Below are positions 1-6,157 of a DNA stretch of 7,812 nucleotides, piece after piece; positions within the stretch are counted from its first letter, which is position 1, and every line of letters begins with the position of its first letter. The position numbers and the translations under genes were made by a program. Origin of the DNA: CAZKGE01 sp964541695 (GTDB taxonomy: Bacteria > Bacillota > Clostridia > Christensenellales > CAG-138); assembly GCA_964541695.1 (NCBI GenBank), contig CAZIRB010000101.1, positions 1-7,812 on the forward strand, read 5' to 3'. Below the pieces are notes generated by a model that made no database searches, was not told the DNA's origin, and worked only from the letters and a program-made list of their open reading frames with translations.

Positions 1-105
1 CTCGAGATCAAAATCGTTGCGCAGGCCATCCAGGCCGACGGCTTTGTCGGCGATGATACGACCACTGCCGAAGATGCCGCGTGGGCCGCGTTTGGGACCC
101 CGTAA
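1..105 (+). CDS. C-terminal fragment of a TasA/camelysin-like secreted protein
   Basis: The window opens inside this gene. Frame 1 reads 34 codons to a TAA at 103-105. The fragment contains IVAQAIQADGF followed by an Ala-rich tail ending AWAAFGTP. The A-x-A-[IV]-Q motif recurs near the C-terminus of all four complete TasA-like proteins downstream (AYAVQTDGF, AQAVQAQG, AQAVQSKN, AEAIQSS), so this is probably the end of another paralogue. It is closest to the next gene, which shares the Q-x-DGF extension and an AW near the end. In this family the motif lies in the last beta-strand of the secreted domain. The N-terminus and signal peptide lie outside the window, so length, signal type and start cannot be judged. 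Confidence 0.8.
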   Translation, partial: LEIKIVAQAIQADGFVGDDTTTAEDAAWAAFGTP

Positions 106-132
106 CCCTCTTTCCTTAAGTAATGCTGCCGG

Positions 133-157
133 GCCGGGACGCGGGGCGCGTCCCGGC
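133..157 (+). other. GC-rich intergenic stem-loop
   Basis: GCCGGGACGCG at 133-143 pairs perfectly with 147-157 around a GGG loop, giving an 11-bp stem in the 103-base gap between the first two TasA-like genes. No T-tract follows, so it does not look like a standard intrinsic terminator. It may stabilise or delimit transcripts between genes of the array. The rest of the gap (106-208) holds only the ribosome binding site of the next gene, and I see no convincing promoter in it. Confidence 0.55.
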
Positions 158-208
158 TGCGGGCTCTCGATCAAAGCACCCATTGCGCAGGAAAGGAGGT
201 AAACCCGC

Positions 209-793
209 ATGACAAAGCAACAACGAGCGCGGCGCAGAAGAACGACGCTGCTGTTGATTCTGTCCATGGCCCTCCTTGCGGGCGGCGCCGTGGGCGGAAC
301 CGTGGCCTGGCTGACGGCCAGAACCGATCCGGTCGTCAACACGTTTACGGTCGGCGACATCGATATTACGCTGACCGAGACCAAGAAGGACTTTAAGATG
401 GTTCCCGGGAACACAATCGACAAAGACCCGAAGGTGACCGTAAAGGCAAACAGCGAGGCTTGCTGGCTGTTCGTAAAGGTCGAGGAGTCGGAGAATCTTG
501 GGACCTATATCAGCTGGACCATAGACGGCAACTGGACCATTTTGGACGCCACAACCTATCCGGGCGTTTTCTACCGTTCGGTAGACGCGAGCGATAAGGA
601 TCAAGTGTTCCCTGTGCTGTCGAACAATCAGGTGAAGGTTAAGGATTCCGTCACCAAGGCGCATATGGCCGCGCTCGAGGGCGCCGAGCTCCCCAAGCTC
701 ACGTTTACCGCGTACGCCGTACAGACGGACGGCTTCGCGAACGCGACCCTCGCGTGGGCGGAGGCGCAACCGGCTCCGCCGCCGACCCCGTGA
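209..793 (+). CDS. TasA/camelysin-like protein with SipW-type signal peptide
   Basis: A 194-residue secreted protein. The start is set by AAGGAGGT at 193-200, 8 bases before the ATG. The N-terminus is very basic (RARRRR), followed by a hydrophobic stretch (about residues 12-33) ending GGTVAWLT. That Ala-Trp/aromatic-Leu-Thr junction, with a downstream NTFTVGDIDITLTE stretch, is typical of SipW-dependent signals, and cleavage after A33 is likely. The core has the family pattern P66-G67, then VTVKAN, then the strand CWLFVKV, an aromatic VFY segment, and a C-terminal AYAVQTDGF. Known relatives (TasA, CalY/camelysin) form extracellular fibres; the old metallopeptidase label for camelysin is not supported by a zinc motif here. 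C85 is the only cysteine in the mature protein. The tail is Pro-rich (PAPPPTP). The function as a fibre subunit is inferred from the family. Confidence 0.85.
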   Translation: MTKQQRARRRRTTLLLILSMALLAGGAVGGTVAWLTARTDPVVNTFTVGDIDITLTETKKDFKMVPGNTIDKDPKVTVKANSEACWLFVKVEESENLGTYISWTIDGNWTILDATTYPGVFYRSVDASDKDQVFPVLSNNQVKVKDSVTKAHMAALEGAELPKLTFTAYAVQTDGFANATLAWAEAQPAPPPTP

Positions 794-819
794 CGTTCCG
801 CTGCGCAAAAAAGCAGCCG

Positions 820-848
820 GTTCACCCGCCCGGCCGGGCGCGCTGAAC
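820..848 (+). other. GC-rich intergenic stem-loop with 14-base palindrome core
   Basis: CGCCCGGCCGGGCG at 827-840 is a perfect palindrome. It is flanked by GTTCA at 820-824 and TGAAC at 844-848, which extend the stem across a small internal loop. A smaller GCTGC/GCAGC hairpin lies just upstream, and CCGG repeats at 859-862 and 868-871 could form another just downstream. No T-tract follows, so a role in termination is doubtful. The structure occupies most of the gap between two TasA-like genes. Confidence 0.5.
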
Positions 849-902
849 AGGGACTCCCCCGGCACTGCCGGCAGAGATAACCAAATGCAGAACAAAAAAG
901 AA

Positions 903-909
903 AAAGGAG
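903..909 (+). promoter_or_regulatory. Ribosome binding site that decides the start at 918
   Basis: AAAGGAG at 903-909 sits 8 bases before the ATG at 918. An in-frame ATG at 885 has no ribosome binding site and would add 11 charged residues to the signal peptide, so 918 is the better start. Confidence 0.75.
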
Positions 910-917
910 AAGCGGAA

Positions 918-1592
918 ATGAAGAAAAAGATTGTAACCCTCGCCCTCGTGGCGGCGCTCGTCGCCGTAGTAGCTGTTGGCGCGACGCTGGCGTACTTTAC
1001 GGATACGGCCGATGCGGAGAATGTATTCACCGTCGGCAAAGTGAAGATCGAGCTGACCGAACCTGCTTGGACCACAGGCGGTGGTGCCACGGAAGCCGAC
1101 ACGGTCTATCCCGGCGAACCGCTGGGAAAGGATCCGACCGTAAAGAATATCGGAGCGAACCCCTGCTTTGTCCGCATAAAGGTGGATGGGCTGGAGCAGT
1201 TTGTACCTACGGGCGCTACCGAGGAAGCAGATAAAGCGCCTTGGAGGATCATATACCGTACGAATTGGGTTGACAATGCTCTCGGTGCAGGCTGGGTTCT
1301 TCATACCGATGGCTGGTTCTACTATAAGCCGACTAATAATGTTCTTCCGGCCGGATTTGCAACCACCCCTCTGTTTCATCAGATCGTGATACCCGAGGCT
1401 CTTAAAAATGGCTCTGGTTTATCACTCACTGCTGCAGCTGACACAGCAGACCTCAAGGAAATCGTGGTAACGGCGCAGGCCGTACAGGCGCAGGGCGCAA
1501 AGTCTTCGTTTGAGAATGTTAAGACGATGACGTTACAAGAGATTGCGGATTGGTTTACCACGTGCGGAATGCCGACCATTATTACCCCGTAA
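918..1592 (+). CDS. TasA/camelysin-like protein with SipW-type signal peptide
   Basis: A 224-residue secreted protein. The N-terminus MKKKIV leads into a hydrophobic helix (about residues 5-25) ending GATLAYFTDTADAENVFT, the classic SipW-type pattern, with probable cleavage after A25. The mature part has the family order: VGKVKIELTE, a P65-G66 turn, VKNIG, the strand CFVRIKV (C83), then a DGWFYY aromatic motif, AGF..TPLF, and AQAVQAQG near the end. It continues past that motif into a roughly 35-residue tail containing EIADWF and a second cysteine (TTCGMP), longer than its paralogues. Base composition across 1261-1440 is about 49% GC, lower than its surroundings, which may reflect diversification of the central segment. 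It probably acts as an extracellular fibre or matrix subunit. Its exact partner is unknown. Confidence 0.87.
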   Translation: MKKKIVTLALVAALVAVVAVGATLAYFTDTADAENVFTVGKVKIELTEPAWTTGGGATEADTVYPGEPLGKDPTVKNIGANPCFVRIKVDGLEQFVPTGATEEADKAPWRIIYRTNWVDNALGAGWVLHTDGWFYYKPTNNVLPAGFATTPLFHQIVIPEALKNGSGLSLTAAADTADLKEIVVTAQAVQAQGAKSSFENVKTMTLQEIADWFTTCGMPTIITP

Positions 1593-1598
1593 CACGTA

Positions 1599-1677
1599 CC
1601 TTCGGCCTGCCCCATCCGGGGCAGGCCATACGAGAGTGCCCGCGGCGGCCGGGCACTCTCATATGGCCTGACGAAGG
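1599..1677 (+). other. Complex intergenic stem-loop array with alternative pairings
   Basis: The gap after the second complete TasA-like gene holds two strong hairpins. The first pairs 1604-1613 with 1618-1627 (10 bp, loop ATCC). The second pairs 1632-1642 with 1650-1660 (11 bp, loop CGGCGGC). The second can be extended, after one C/A mismatch, by pairing CAGGCCATA (1622-1630) with TATGGCCTG (1662-1670). That consumes the right arm of the first hairpin, so the fully extended form excludes it. CCTTCG (1599-1604) and CGAAGG (1672-1677) could close the whole region. No T-tract follows. This could be a leaky terminator, an mRNA-processing site or a small palindromic element. The remaining 1678-1730 shows no convincing promoter. 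Confidence 0.6.
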
Positions 1678-1730
1678 CCTGTGACAAAAGCGTATGCGCG
1701 CGGTACCGGACGGCGCTTTAAATACTGCCG

Positions 1731-1737
1731 GGAGGAG
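1731..1737 (+). promoter_or_regulatory. Ribosome binding site that decides the start at 1748
   Basis: GGAGGAG at 1731-1737 lies 10 bases before the ATG at 1748. The in-frame ATG at 1694 has no such site and would put an Arg/Pro/Asn-rich extension before the signal peptide. The ATG at 1740 is out of frame. Confidence 0.75.
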
Positions 1738-1747
1738 AAATGGCGCT

Positions 1748-2329
1748 ATGAAAAAGAAACTGCTGGTCATAGCCGCGGTGGCGGTCTGCCTGGCGATTGC
1801 CGCTGCGGGCACGGCCGCGTACTTTACAGCCGAGGAAAAGGCGCATAACGTAATCACCACGGGCGGCGTGGCCATCGAGGTCGCCGAATGGACGATGCAG
1901 GAGGGCGAGCTGCGCGTCCCCTTCCCCGAGGAGGGGATCGGCGGCGTGATGCCGGGCACGTCCGTCTCCAAGATCGTCACGGTGGAAAACACCGGGGAGA
2001 GCGAGGCCTGGGTCCGCGTCAAGGTGGAGATCGCGATCGTGGACGCCGAGGGCGGCGCGCTGCCCTCGGCCTTCGGAGGAAGCAGTACCCCGGTGGTGGC
2101 CTTTACCGTGCTGACCGGCTGGCAGGAGCACGAGGGCTATTACTATTATGATACGCCGGTCGTTGCGGGCGGCTTCACCAGCGCGCTGTTCGAGGAGGTC
2201 ACGTTCGACGGACTGATCGGCAACGAATACCAGAGCTGCACGGCGACGATCACCGTCACGGCGCAGGCCGTCCAGTCCAAGAACAACGGCGCCACGGTCC
2301 TGGCGGCCACGGGCTGGCCGATTTCGTAA
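1748..2329 (+). CDS. TasA/camelysin-like protein with SipW-type signal peptide
   Basis: A 193-residue secreted protein. MKKKLLV leads a hydrophobic helix ending GTAAYFTAEEKAHNVITTGG, a SipW-type signal with probable cleavage after A24. The mature domain shows the most canonical core of the set: MPG (P69-G70), KIVTVENTGESEAWVRVKV, then an EGYYYYDTPV aromatic motif, GGFTSALFEEV, and AQAVQS near the end. Where the two preceding complete paralogues have cysteine before the aromatic strand, this one has alanine. It lies 15 bases upstream of the VWA gene, with which it is probably co-transcribed, whereas the upstream gap is long and structured. It is probably a fibre or matrix subunit; this function is inferred from family and context. 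Confidence 0.87.
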   Translation: MKKKLLVIAAVAVCLAIAAAGTAAYFTAEEKAHNVITTGGVAIEVAEWTMQEGELRVPFPEEGIGGVMPGTSVSKIVTVENTGESEAWVRVKVEIAIVDAEGGALPSAFGGSSTPVVAFTVLTGWQEHEGYYYYDTPVVAGGFTSALFEEVTFDGLIGNEYQSCTATITVTAQAVQSKNNGATVLAATGWPIS

Positions 2330-2330
2330 G

Positions 2331-2338
2331 GGAGGAGG
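2331..2338 (+). promoter_or_regulatory. Ribosome binding site that decides the start at 2345
   Basis: GGAGGAGG at 2331-2338 ends 6 bases before the ATG at 2345. The in-frame GTG at 2339 touches the site and would leave no spacer, so ATG 2345 is preferred. Confidence 0.75.
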
Positions 2339-2344
2339 GTGGAT

Positions 2345-5300
2345 ATGAAAAAGAAGCTGTTCGCATTGCTGCTCTGCTTTGCGATGATCGTGTCGGTGAG
2401 CATCCCCATCGCCCTGGCGAATACGGGAGACGAACCCGCAGACCCGCCTTCCGACGCCCAGGCGCCGACCGGTACGCCGGCGTCTTCCGCCACGCCGGAG
2501 TCCTCCGTCACGCCGGAATCCTCCGCGACCCCGTCAACCGACCCGGCCGCGCCGGCAACGCCCACGCCGGAAACGACGCTCACGCCGGAGGCTACGCTTA
2601 CGCCCACGCTTACGCCCATACCCACGCCGGACCTTGCTGCGATGGCGGCTGCCCTGTATGAGCAGCTTATGGCCTGCCAAACGCTTGCCGGGCTCGAGTC
2701 CGTCCTTGCCGGCTTTGCCGAGGACGGGGCGGATGTGGACGCTCTGCTGGCCGCGTTTACCGACGCGCAGCGGGCGGCTTATGAAGAGCACAGGGCCAAG
2801 CTGGAAACGCTGGCGGCCTTTATCCCGCCGGTGGATTTCACCAAGGCGGCGGCCTTCATGCCCCCCGTCAAGGGCGCGGCCCTCAGGCGCGGCTTTGCGC
2901 TTACCGGCGAGCCGGATCCCGCCGAAGCCCTGAAACTGAGCAAGACCGCATCGGCGAATACCGACGACAGCTATACCCTCTCCCTGGAGGCCTATACCAC
3001 CGGCACCGTCACCAACACGGAGACCAATGTCCCCACGGACATCATACTCGTCCTCGACGAATCGGGAAGTATGGACTATTCCTTCGGGGGGACCTACGAC
3101 CCGGTATGGGGGGGGGAGTATGAGCTTTCTGGGCACACATACTATGGCTTTAACAACGACTCCAGTTATTTTGTATTAGTGAATGGAAGCTATTACGAGG
3201 CATATAGACGGCCACAACCGGATAGTAATGGTTTCTATTATTATCGCTATAGGCCCGGAAATGATTGGATACATGTTTACCCAAAACTGGATCAAAATCC
3301 CACAGGAGTGTCCCGCCAGAATGATGACTGGGCTGTCGTCCAGTTTTATGCCCCGCGGACTAGAAATACAGCTCTTAAAATAGCTGCGCTTGCCTTCAGC
3401 GAGGCGGTAGAGGCAAAGGCACAGGCCCCGGGGAACAACGTGAACCACCGTATCGCCGTTGTGGGGTTCAGCTCGGAATCGCGGCTGTATTTGGGTAGCA
3501 CGGGGATTCAAAGTCCTACAGATGCTGAGTATAGGGCGGCCCTCCAGGATATGAGCACGTCTGTCGGCGCCGCGAATGTTGAGGCTTCGATTAATAATCT
3601 GCTGACCAACGGCAGTACGTACATAAATCTTGGTATAAATAAGGCGAATTCGATTTTCGCTTACAATCCTATCCCGGCCAACACGCAGCGCAATCGTGTC
3701 GTTATCGTATTCACGGACGGCGAACCATCGGCGGGCTACGACGACCCCATTGCGGCCGCTCGGACCGCGAAGCAAACATATGGCGCAACGGTCTACACCA
3801 TCGGCATCTTTTCCGGCGCGAATGTCGGCGTGTTGGGGTCTCTCCCTCCCAGCGGAGCAAACCGCTTCATGCACCTGATGTCCTCCAATTACCCCGATGC
3901 CAGCAGCATGAGCAGCACGGGCAGCATCAACCCGAACCTGAACGGCAAGAGCTATTATCTGGCGGCCAGCGATACCGGCGCGCTGAACGATATATTTGAG
4001 AACATCAGCGGCCAAATCACCAACCCGGCGATCAAATTGGGCACGGGGACGGTGATCAAGGACGTCATTCCCGCCTGCTTCAAGCTGCAGGCGGGCGCGG
4101 GGCAGATCAAGATCTATACGGCCGCCGCGAATGCGGGAGGAACCACCTTCCAAGATAAGGTGCAGGTGTATCCGGCCGCATCTCCAAGTATAACGCCGGT
4201 TATCACCGGCGAGGGAAAAACGGTTTCCGTCTCGGGCTTTAATTTCGATGAAAACTTCGTATCGGCCAACCCCAGGACCGGGAACTTTTACGGCAAAAAG
4301 CTCATCATCGAGATCATTGTCGAGCCCGAGGCGGGATTCTTAGGCGGCAACGGCGTGCGCACCAACGGGGCGGAGTCCGGCGTATACTCGCCGGGAACCC
4401 CGCCGACCCTGGTCAAGGCCTTCCCGCAGCCGACGGTCAACGTGCCGATAAAAAGCCCCGTGCAGGTTACGGTGCAGGACAAAAACGTATACCTGCTGAG
4501 CAGCCTGACGGAGGCGCAGCTCAAAGCGGGTACCACGGCCGCCGCGGGCACGGGCGCCGGCCAGGTCACCCTCAACTGGGATCTGGGAAACTTCGGTCTG
4601 CAGACCTGGCAGAACGAGTATGTGGACATCAATACGGCGTTTACCCCGGCGATCGGCTCCGGCGATTTAACGAACCTGACGGCGGATAAAACCTATGCGC
4701 TCACGGTGACGATCGCGCCGAAAGCCGGTTCCGTCCCGTCGGCCGTCAACCTTGCCGCGACGGCGCAGTCGTCGAGTCCCGCCAACATCCACGTCAACGT
4801 CTTCAAGCCCAAGCTGAAGTTCCGGGACAGCGAGGTTTTCTACGGTGCCGACGCGCCCGCATCGCCGGACGACTACGGCTACAACTTCATGGGCCCGGCT
4901 GCTTGGAAGCACGGGGACGACCAGGATACCGGCGTGACCATGACCGGTACAAAGCCCACCCTGACGCTGACCTACACGCCGGAGGCGGGAACCATCCTGG
5001 GCTCGAACCCCGGCACGATCAACACCAAACACGACATCAAGGTGGCCGTCACGGTGAGCATAGGCGAAACGGGCGTGACGGACAAAACGGCCTTTGTGCA
5101 TGAGGCTTGTACATCCGCCTGTGCCTGGGACTCTTTGAGCTCGTCGACGAATCCCAGTTCGCCCGCCTTCCTGCTCCACGTGAAGACTTGCCAGCTCACC
5201 ATACAAAAGAACGGCGGCGCGGCGGGCGAGCCCTATGTGTTCAACATCAAGCGGAACGGCGACGATTACATGACGGTATCTATTACGGGCAGCGGCTCCA

Positions 5301-5524
5301 AGACCATCTATGAGCTGCCCGTGGGCGAGTATACCGTTGAGGAGGAGGGCAAGTGGTCCTGGCGGTACGAAGGGAGCGCGACCGGCAGCGCAAGCTTGGG
5401 AAGCACCAAACAGAACGACACTCTTACCTGCACCAATGAGCAGAAAACGGATAAAACTAAGTGGCTGAACGGGTATGACTTGGAGATCAACAGCCATTCG
5501 CTGCCGGCCGGATCAGGCAACTGA
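2345..5524 (+). CDS. Large secreted VWA-domain surface protein with C-terminal Cna-B-like domain
   Basis: A 1059-residue secreted protein. A Sec signal peptide (1-25, ending ALA) precedes a Thr/Pro hexapeptide-repeat linker (about 44-96) and a short helical Ala/Leu-rich region (about 97-165). The VWA domain follows (about 225-555) with a complete metal-ion-dependent adhesion site: D238-E-S240-G-S242, T425 and D458 in FTDGEP. Between that site and helix 1 (starting near R340) is an insertion of about 85-95 residues rich in Tyr and Asn. Beta-rich regions of pilin/adhesin type fill about 555-945. The last domain (about 950-1035) is Cna-B-like, with K955, E1000 and N1031 placed as isopeptide residues. 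The protein ends at WLNGYDLEINS plus 9 residues, with no LPXTG-type signal or membrane helix. VWA domains of this kind usually bind host or matrix ligands. The likely role is tip or accessory adhesin of the neighbouring fibre system, held non-covalently or released. The partner is unknown. Confidence 0.9.
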   Translation: MKKKLFALLLCFAMIVSVSIPIALANTGDEPADPPSDAQAPTGTPASSATPESSVTPESSATPSTDPAAPATPTPETTLTPEATLTPTLTPIPTPDLAAMAAALYEQLMACQTLAGLESVLAGFAEDGADVDALLAAFTDAQRAAYEEHRAKLETLAAFIPPVDFTKAAAFMPPVKGAALRRGFALTGEPDPAEALKLSKTASANTDDSYTLSLEAYTTGTVTNTETNVPTDIILVLDESGSMDYSFGGTYDPVWGGEYELSGHTYYGFNNDSSYFVLVNGSYYEAYRRPQPDSNGFYYYRYRPGNDWIHVYPKLDQNPTGVSRQNDDWAVVQFYAPRTRNTALKIAALAFSEAVEAKAQAPGNNVNHRIAVVGFSSESRLYLGSTGIQSPTDAEYRAALQDMSTSVGAANVEASINNLLTNGSTYINLGINKANSIFAYNPIPANTQRNRVVIVFTDGEPSAGYDDPIAAARTAKQTYGATVYTIGIFSGANVGVLGSLPPSGANRFMHLMSSNYPDASSMSSTGSINPNLNGKSYYLAASDTGALNDIFENISGQITNPAIKLGTGTVIKDVIPACFKLQAGAGQIKIYTAAANAGGTTFQDKVQVYPAASPSITPVITGEGKTVSVSGFNFDENFVSANPRTGNFYGKKLIIEIIVEPEAGFLGGNGVRTNGAESGVYSPGTPPTLVKAFPQPTVNVPIKSPVQVTVQDKNVYLLSSLTEAQLKAGTTAAAGTGAGQVTLNWDLGNFGLQTWQNEYVDINTAFTPAIGSGDLTNLTADKTYALTVTIAPKAGSVPSAVNLAATAQSSSPANIHVNVFKPKLKFRDSEVFYGADAPASPDDYGYNFMGPAAWKHGDDQDTGVTMTGTKPTLTLTYTPEAGTILGSNPGTINTKHDIKVAVTVSIGETGVTDKTAFVHEACTSACAWDSLSSSTNPSSPAFLLHVKTCQLTIQKNGGAAGEPYVFNIKRNGDDYMTVSITGSGSKTIYELPVGEYTVEEEGKWSWRYEGSATGSASLGSTKQNDTLTCTNEQKTDKTKWLNGYDLEINSHSLPAGSGN
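2474..2632 (+). repeat. Thr/Pro hexapeptide-repeat linker in the VWA protein
   Basis: Imperfect 18-base units each start ACGCCG or a close variant and encode T-P-x-x-x-x: TPASSA (2474), TPESSV (2492), TPESSA (2510), then after a Pro/Ala spacer TPETTL (2564), TPEATL (2582) and TPTLTP (2600). The region lies just after the signal peptide and is probably an extended, possibly glycosylated linker. Tandem 18-base units are prone to copy-number change that keeps the reading frame. Confidence 0.8.
3074..3358 (+). other. AT-richer insertion inside the VWA domain
   Basis: This stretch separates the DxSxS metal site from the first VWA helix, where canonical VWA domains have only a short loop. It encodes Tyr-rich strands (GHTYYGF, SYYEAYRR, FYYYRYRPG, WIHVYP). 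A hand count gives 72 G+C in 180 bases (40%) for 3121-3300, against 36 in 60 (60%) for 3001-3060. The frame stays open throughout, so it is a real part of the protein. Confidence 0.65.
3108..3116 (+). repeat. 9-G homopolymer tract in the VWA coding sequence
   Basis: Nine consecutive G bases encode the end of V-W-G-G-E, about 12 codons after the metal-site motif. A 6-G tract lies at 3086-3091. One extra G would create a TGA at 3121-3123; one fewer G leads to a TAG at 3177-3179. Such tracts are known hypermutable sites in other bacteria. Confidence 0.9.
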
Positions 5525-5539
5525 GGGAGGTGACGAGCA

Positions 5540-6145
5540 ATGCGCCAAACGAACGGCGAAGAAAAGCGACCGGATGAGCGGACATCCGCATGCGCGGAAA
5601 AGACCGCCCGCGCAAAGCGTAACCAAAAGCGCAAAGACCTGCTCCTGGCGGTCAGCATCATGCTCATCATCGGGTTTGCCGTGGGCGGCACCGTAGCGTG
5701 GCTGACGACCAGTACGCTGCCTGTCGAAAACCAGTTTACGCCGAGCAGCGTAACGTGCAAGGTGGAGGAAAGCTTTTCAAACAATATCAAGAGCGACGTG
5801 AAGGTTGAAAACACCGGCGACACGGAAGCGTACATCCGCGTGCGGCTCATCAGCTACCGGCAGAACGGAGAGGGGGACACCATCGGCGGGGAGGCGTCCA
5901 TAGAGGGCCTCGAGCTTAAGCTGGCGCCCGTAACCAAATGGGTATCGGATGGGGACTACTACTATTACACCGACCCCGTTGCGCCGTACGGCTTCACCGA
6001 CGTGCTGATAGAAAGCTATACGCTCGGGACATATGCCGACGGCGAGTCGCAGGTGCTGGAGGTGCTCGCGGAGGCGATCCAGAGCTCTCCGGCTTCGGCG
6101 GCGAACGAGGCTTGGGGCGTGACGATCTATCCGGCAGCGGGTTAA
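5540..6145 (+). CDS. TasA-like protein with long charged N-terminal extension
   Basis: A 201-residue protein starting 15 bases after the VWA stop, with an excellent GGAGGTGA site at 5526-5533, 6 bases before the ATG. About 32 charged residues (EEKRPDER, ARAKRNQKRKD) precede a hydrophobic helix (34-53) ending VGGTVAWLTTS. The signal end closely matches that of the gene at 209: over 36 bases (287-322 versus 5678-5713) 31 are identical. The mature domain keeps DVKVENTGDTEAYIRVRL, the aromatic DGDYYYYTDPVAPYGF motif, TDVLIESY and AEAIQSS, but lacks the PG turn that precedes the first conserved strand in the other three, so the N-terminal part of the domain is shorter. It probably needs the same SipW-type peptidase. 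Its position between the VWA protein and the anchored protein suggests a linking or minor subunit (inference). Confidence 0.85.
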   Translation: MRQTNGEEKRPDERTSACAEKTARAKRNQKRKDLLLAVSIMLIIGFAVGGTVAWLTTSTLPVENQFTPSSVTCKVEESFSNNIKSDVKVENTGDTEAYIRVRLISYRQNGEGDTIGGEASIEGLELKLAPVTKWVSDGDYYYYTDPVAPYGFTDVLIESYTLGTYADGESQVLEVLAEAIQSSPASAANEAWGVTIYPAAG

Positions 6146-6157
6146 GGGGGTGCGGAA

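Noticed and set aside
820..871. Intrinsic terminator after the first complete TasA-like gene
   Set aside because: The hairpins are strong but no T-tract follows, so only a stem-loop is claimed.
885..917. Upstream in-frame ATG for the second complete TasA-like gene
   Set aside because: No ribosome binding site precedes it; the ATG at 918 has AAAGGAG at good spacing and gives a normal signal peptide.
116..1102. Long open frame on the complementary strand (328 codons)
   Set aside because: It covers two well-supported TasA-like genes and reads as low-complexity Arg/Leu/Ala sequence with no recognisable domain, as expected of a shadow frame in GC-rich DNA.
1681..1725. Possible promoter (GTGACA and TAAATA-like elements)
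   Set aside because: The two elements are more than 30 bases apart, far from the usual 16-18 base spacing.
2339..2344. GTG start for the VWA gene
   Set aside because: It abuts the ribosome binding site with no spacer; ATG 2345 has a proper 6-base spacer and gives MKKK before the hydrophobic helix.
2372..2380. Lipoprotein signal at LLLC in the VWA protein
   Set aside because: The residues before Cys11 do not fit the L-[AS]-[GA]-C lipobox and a good ALA type I site follows at residue 25.
3176..4153. 325-codon open frame on the complementary strand inside the VWA gene
   Set aside because: It lies opposite the metal-site-containing VWA domain, which is unmistakable; the reverse translation shows no motif or ribosome binding site logic.
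4667..5497. 276-codon open frame on the complementary strand
   Set aside because: It is the shadow of the C-terminal part of the VWA protein, including its Cna-B-like domain.
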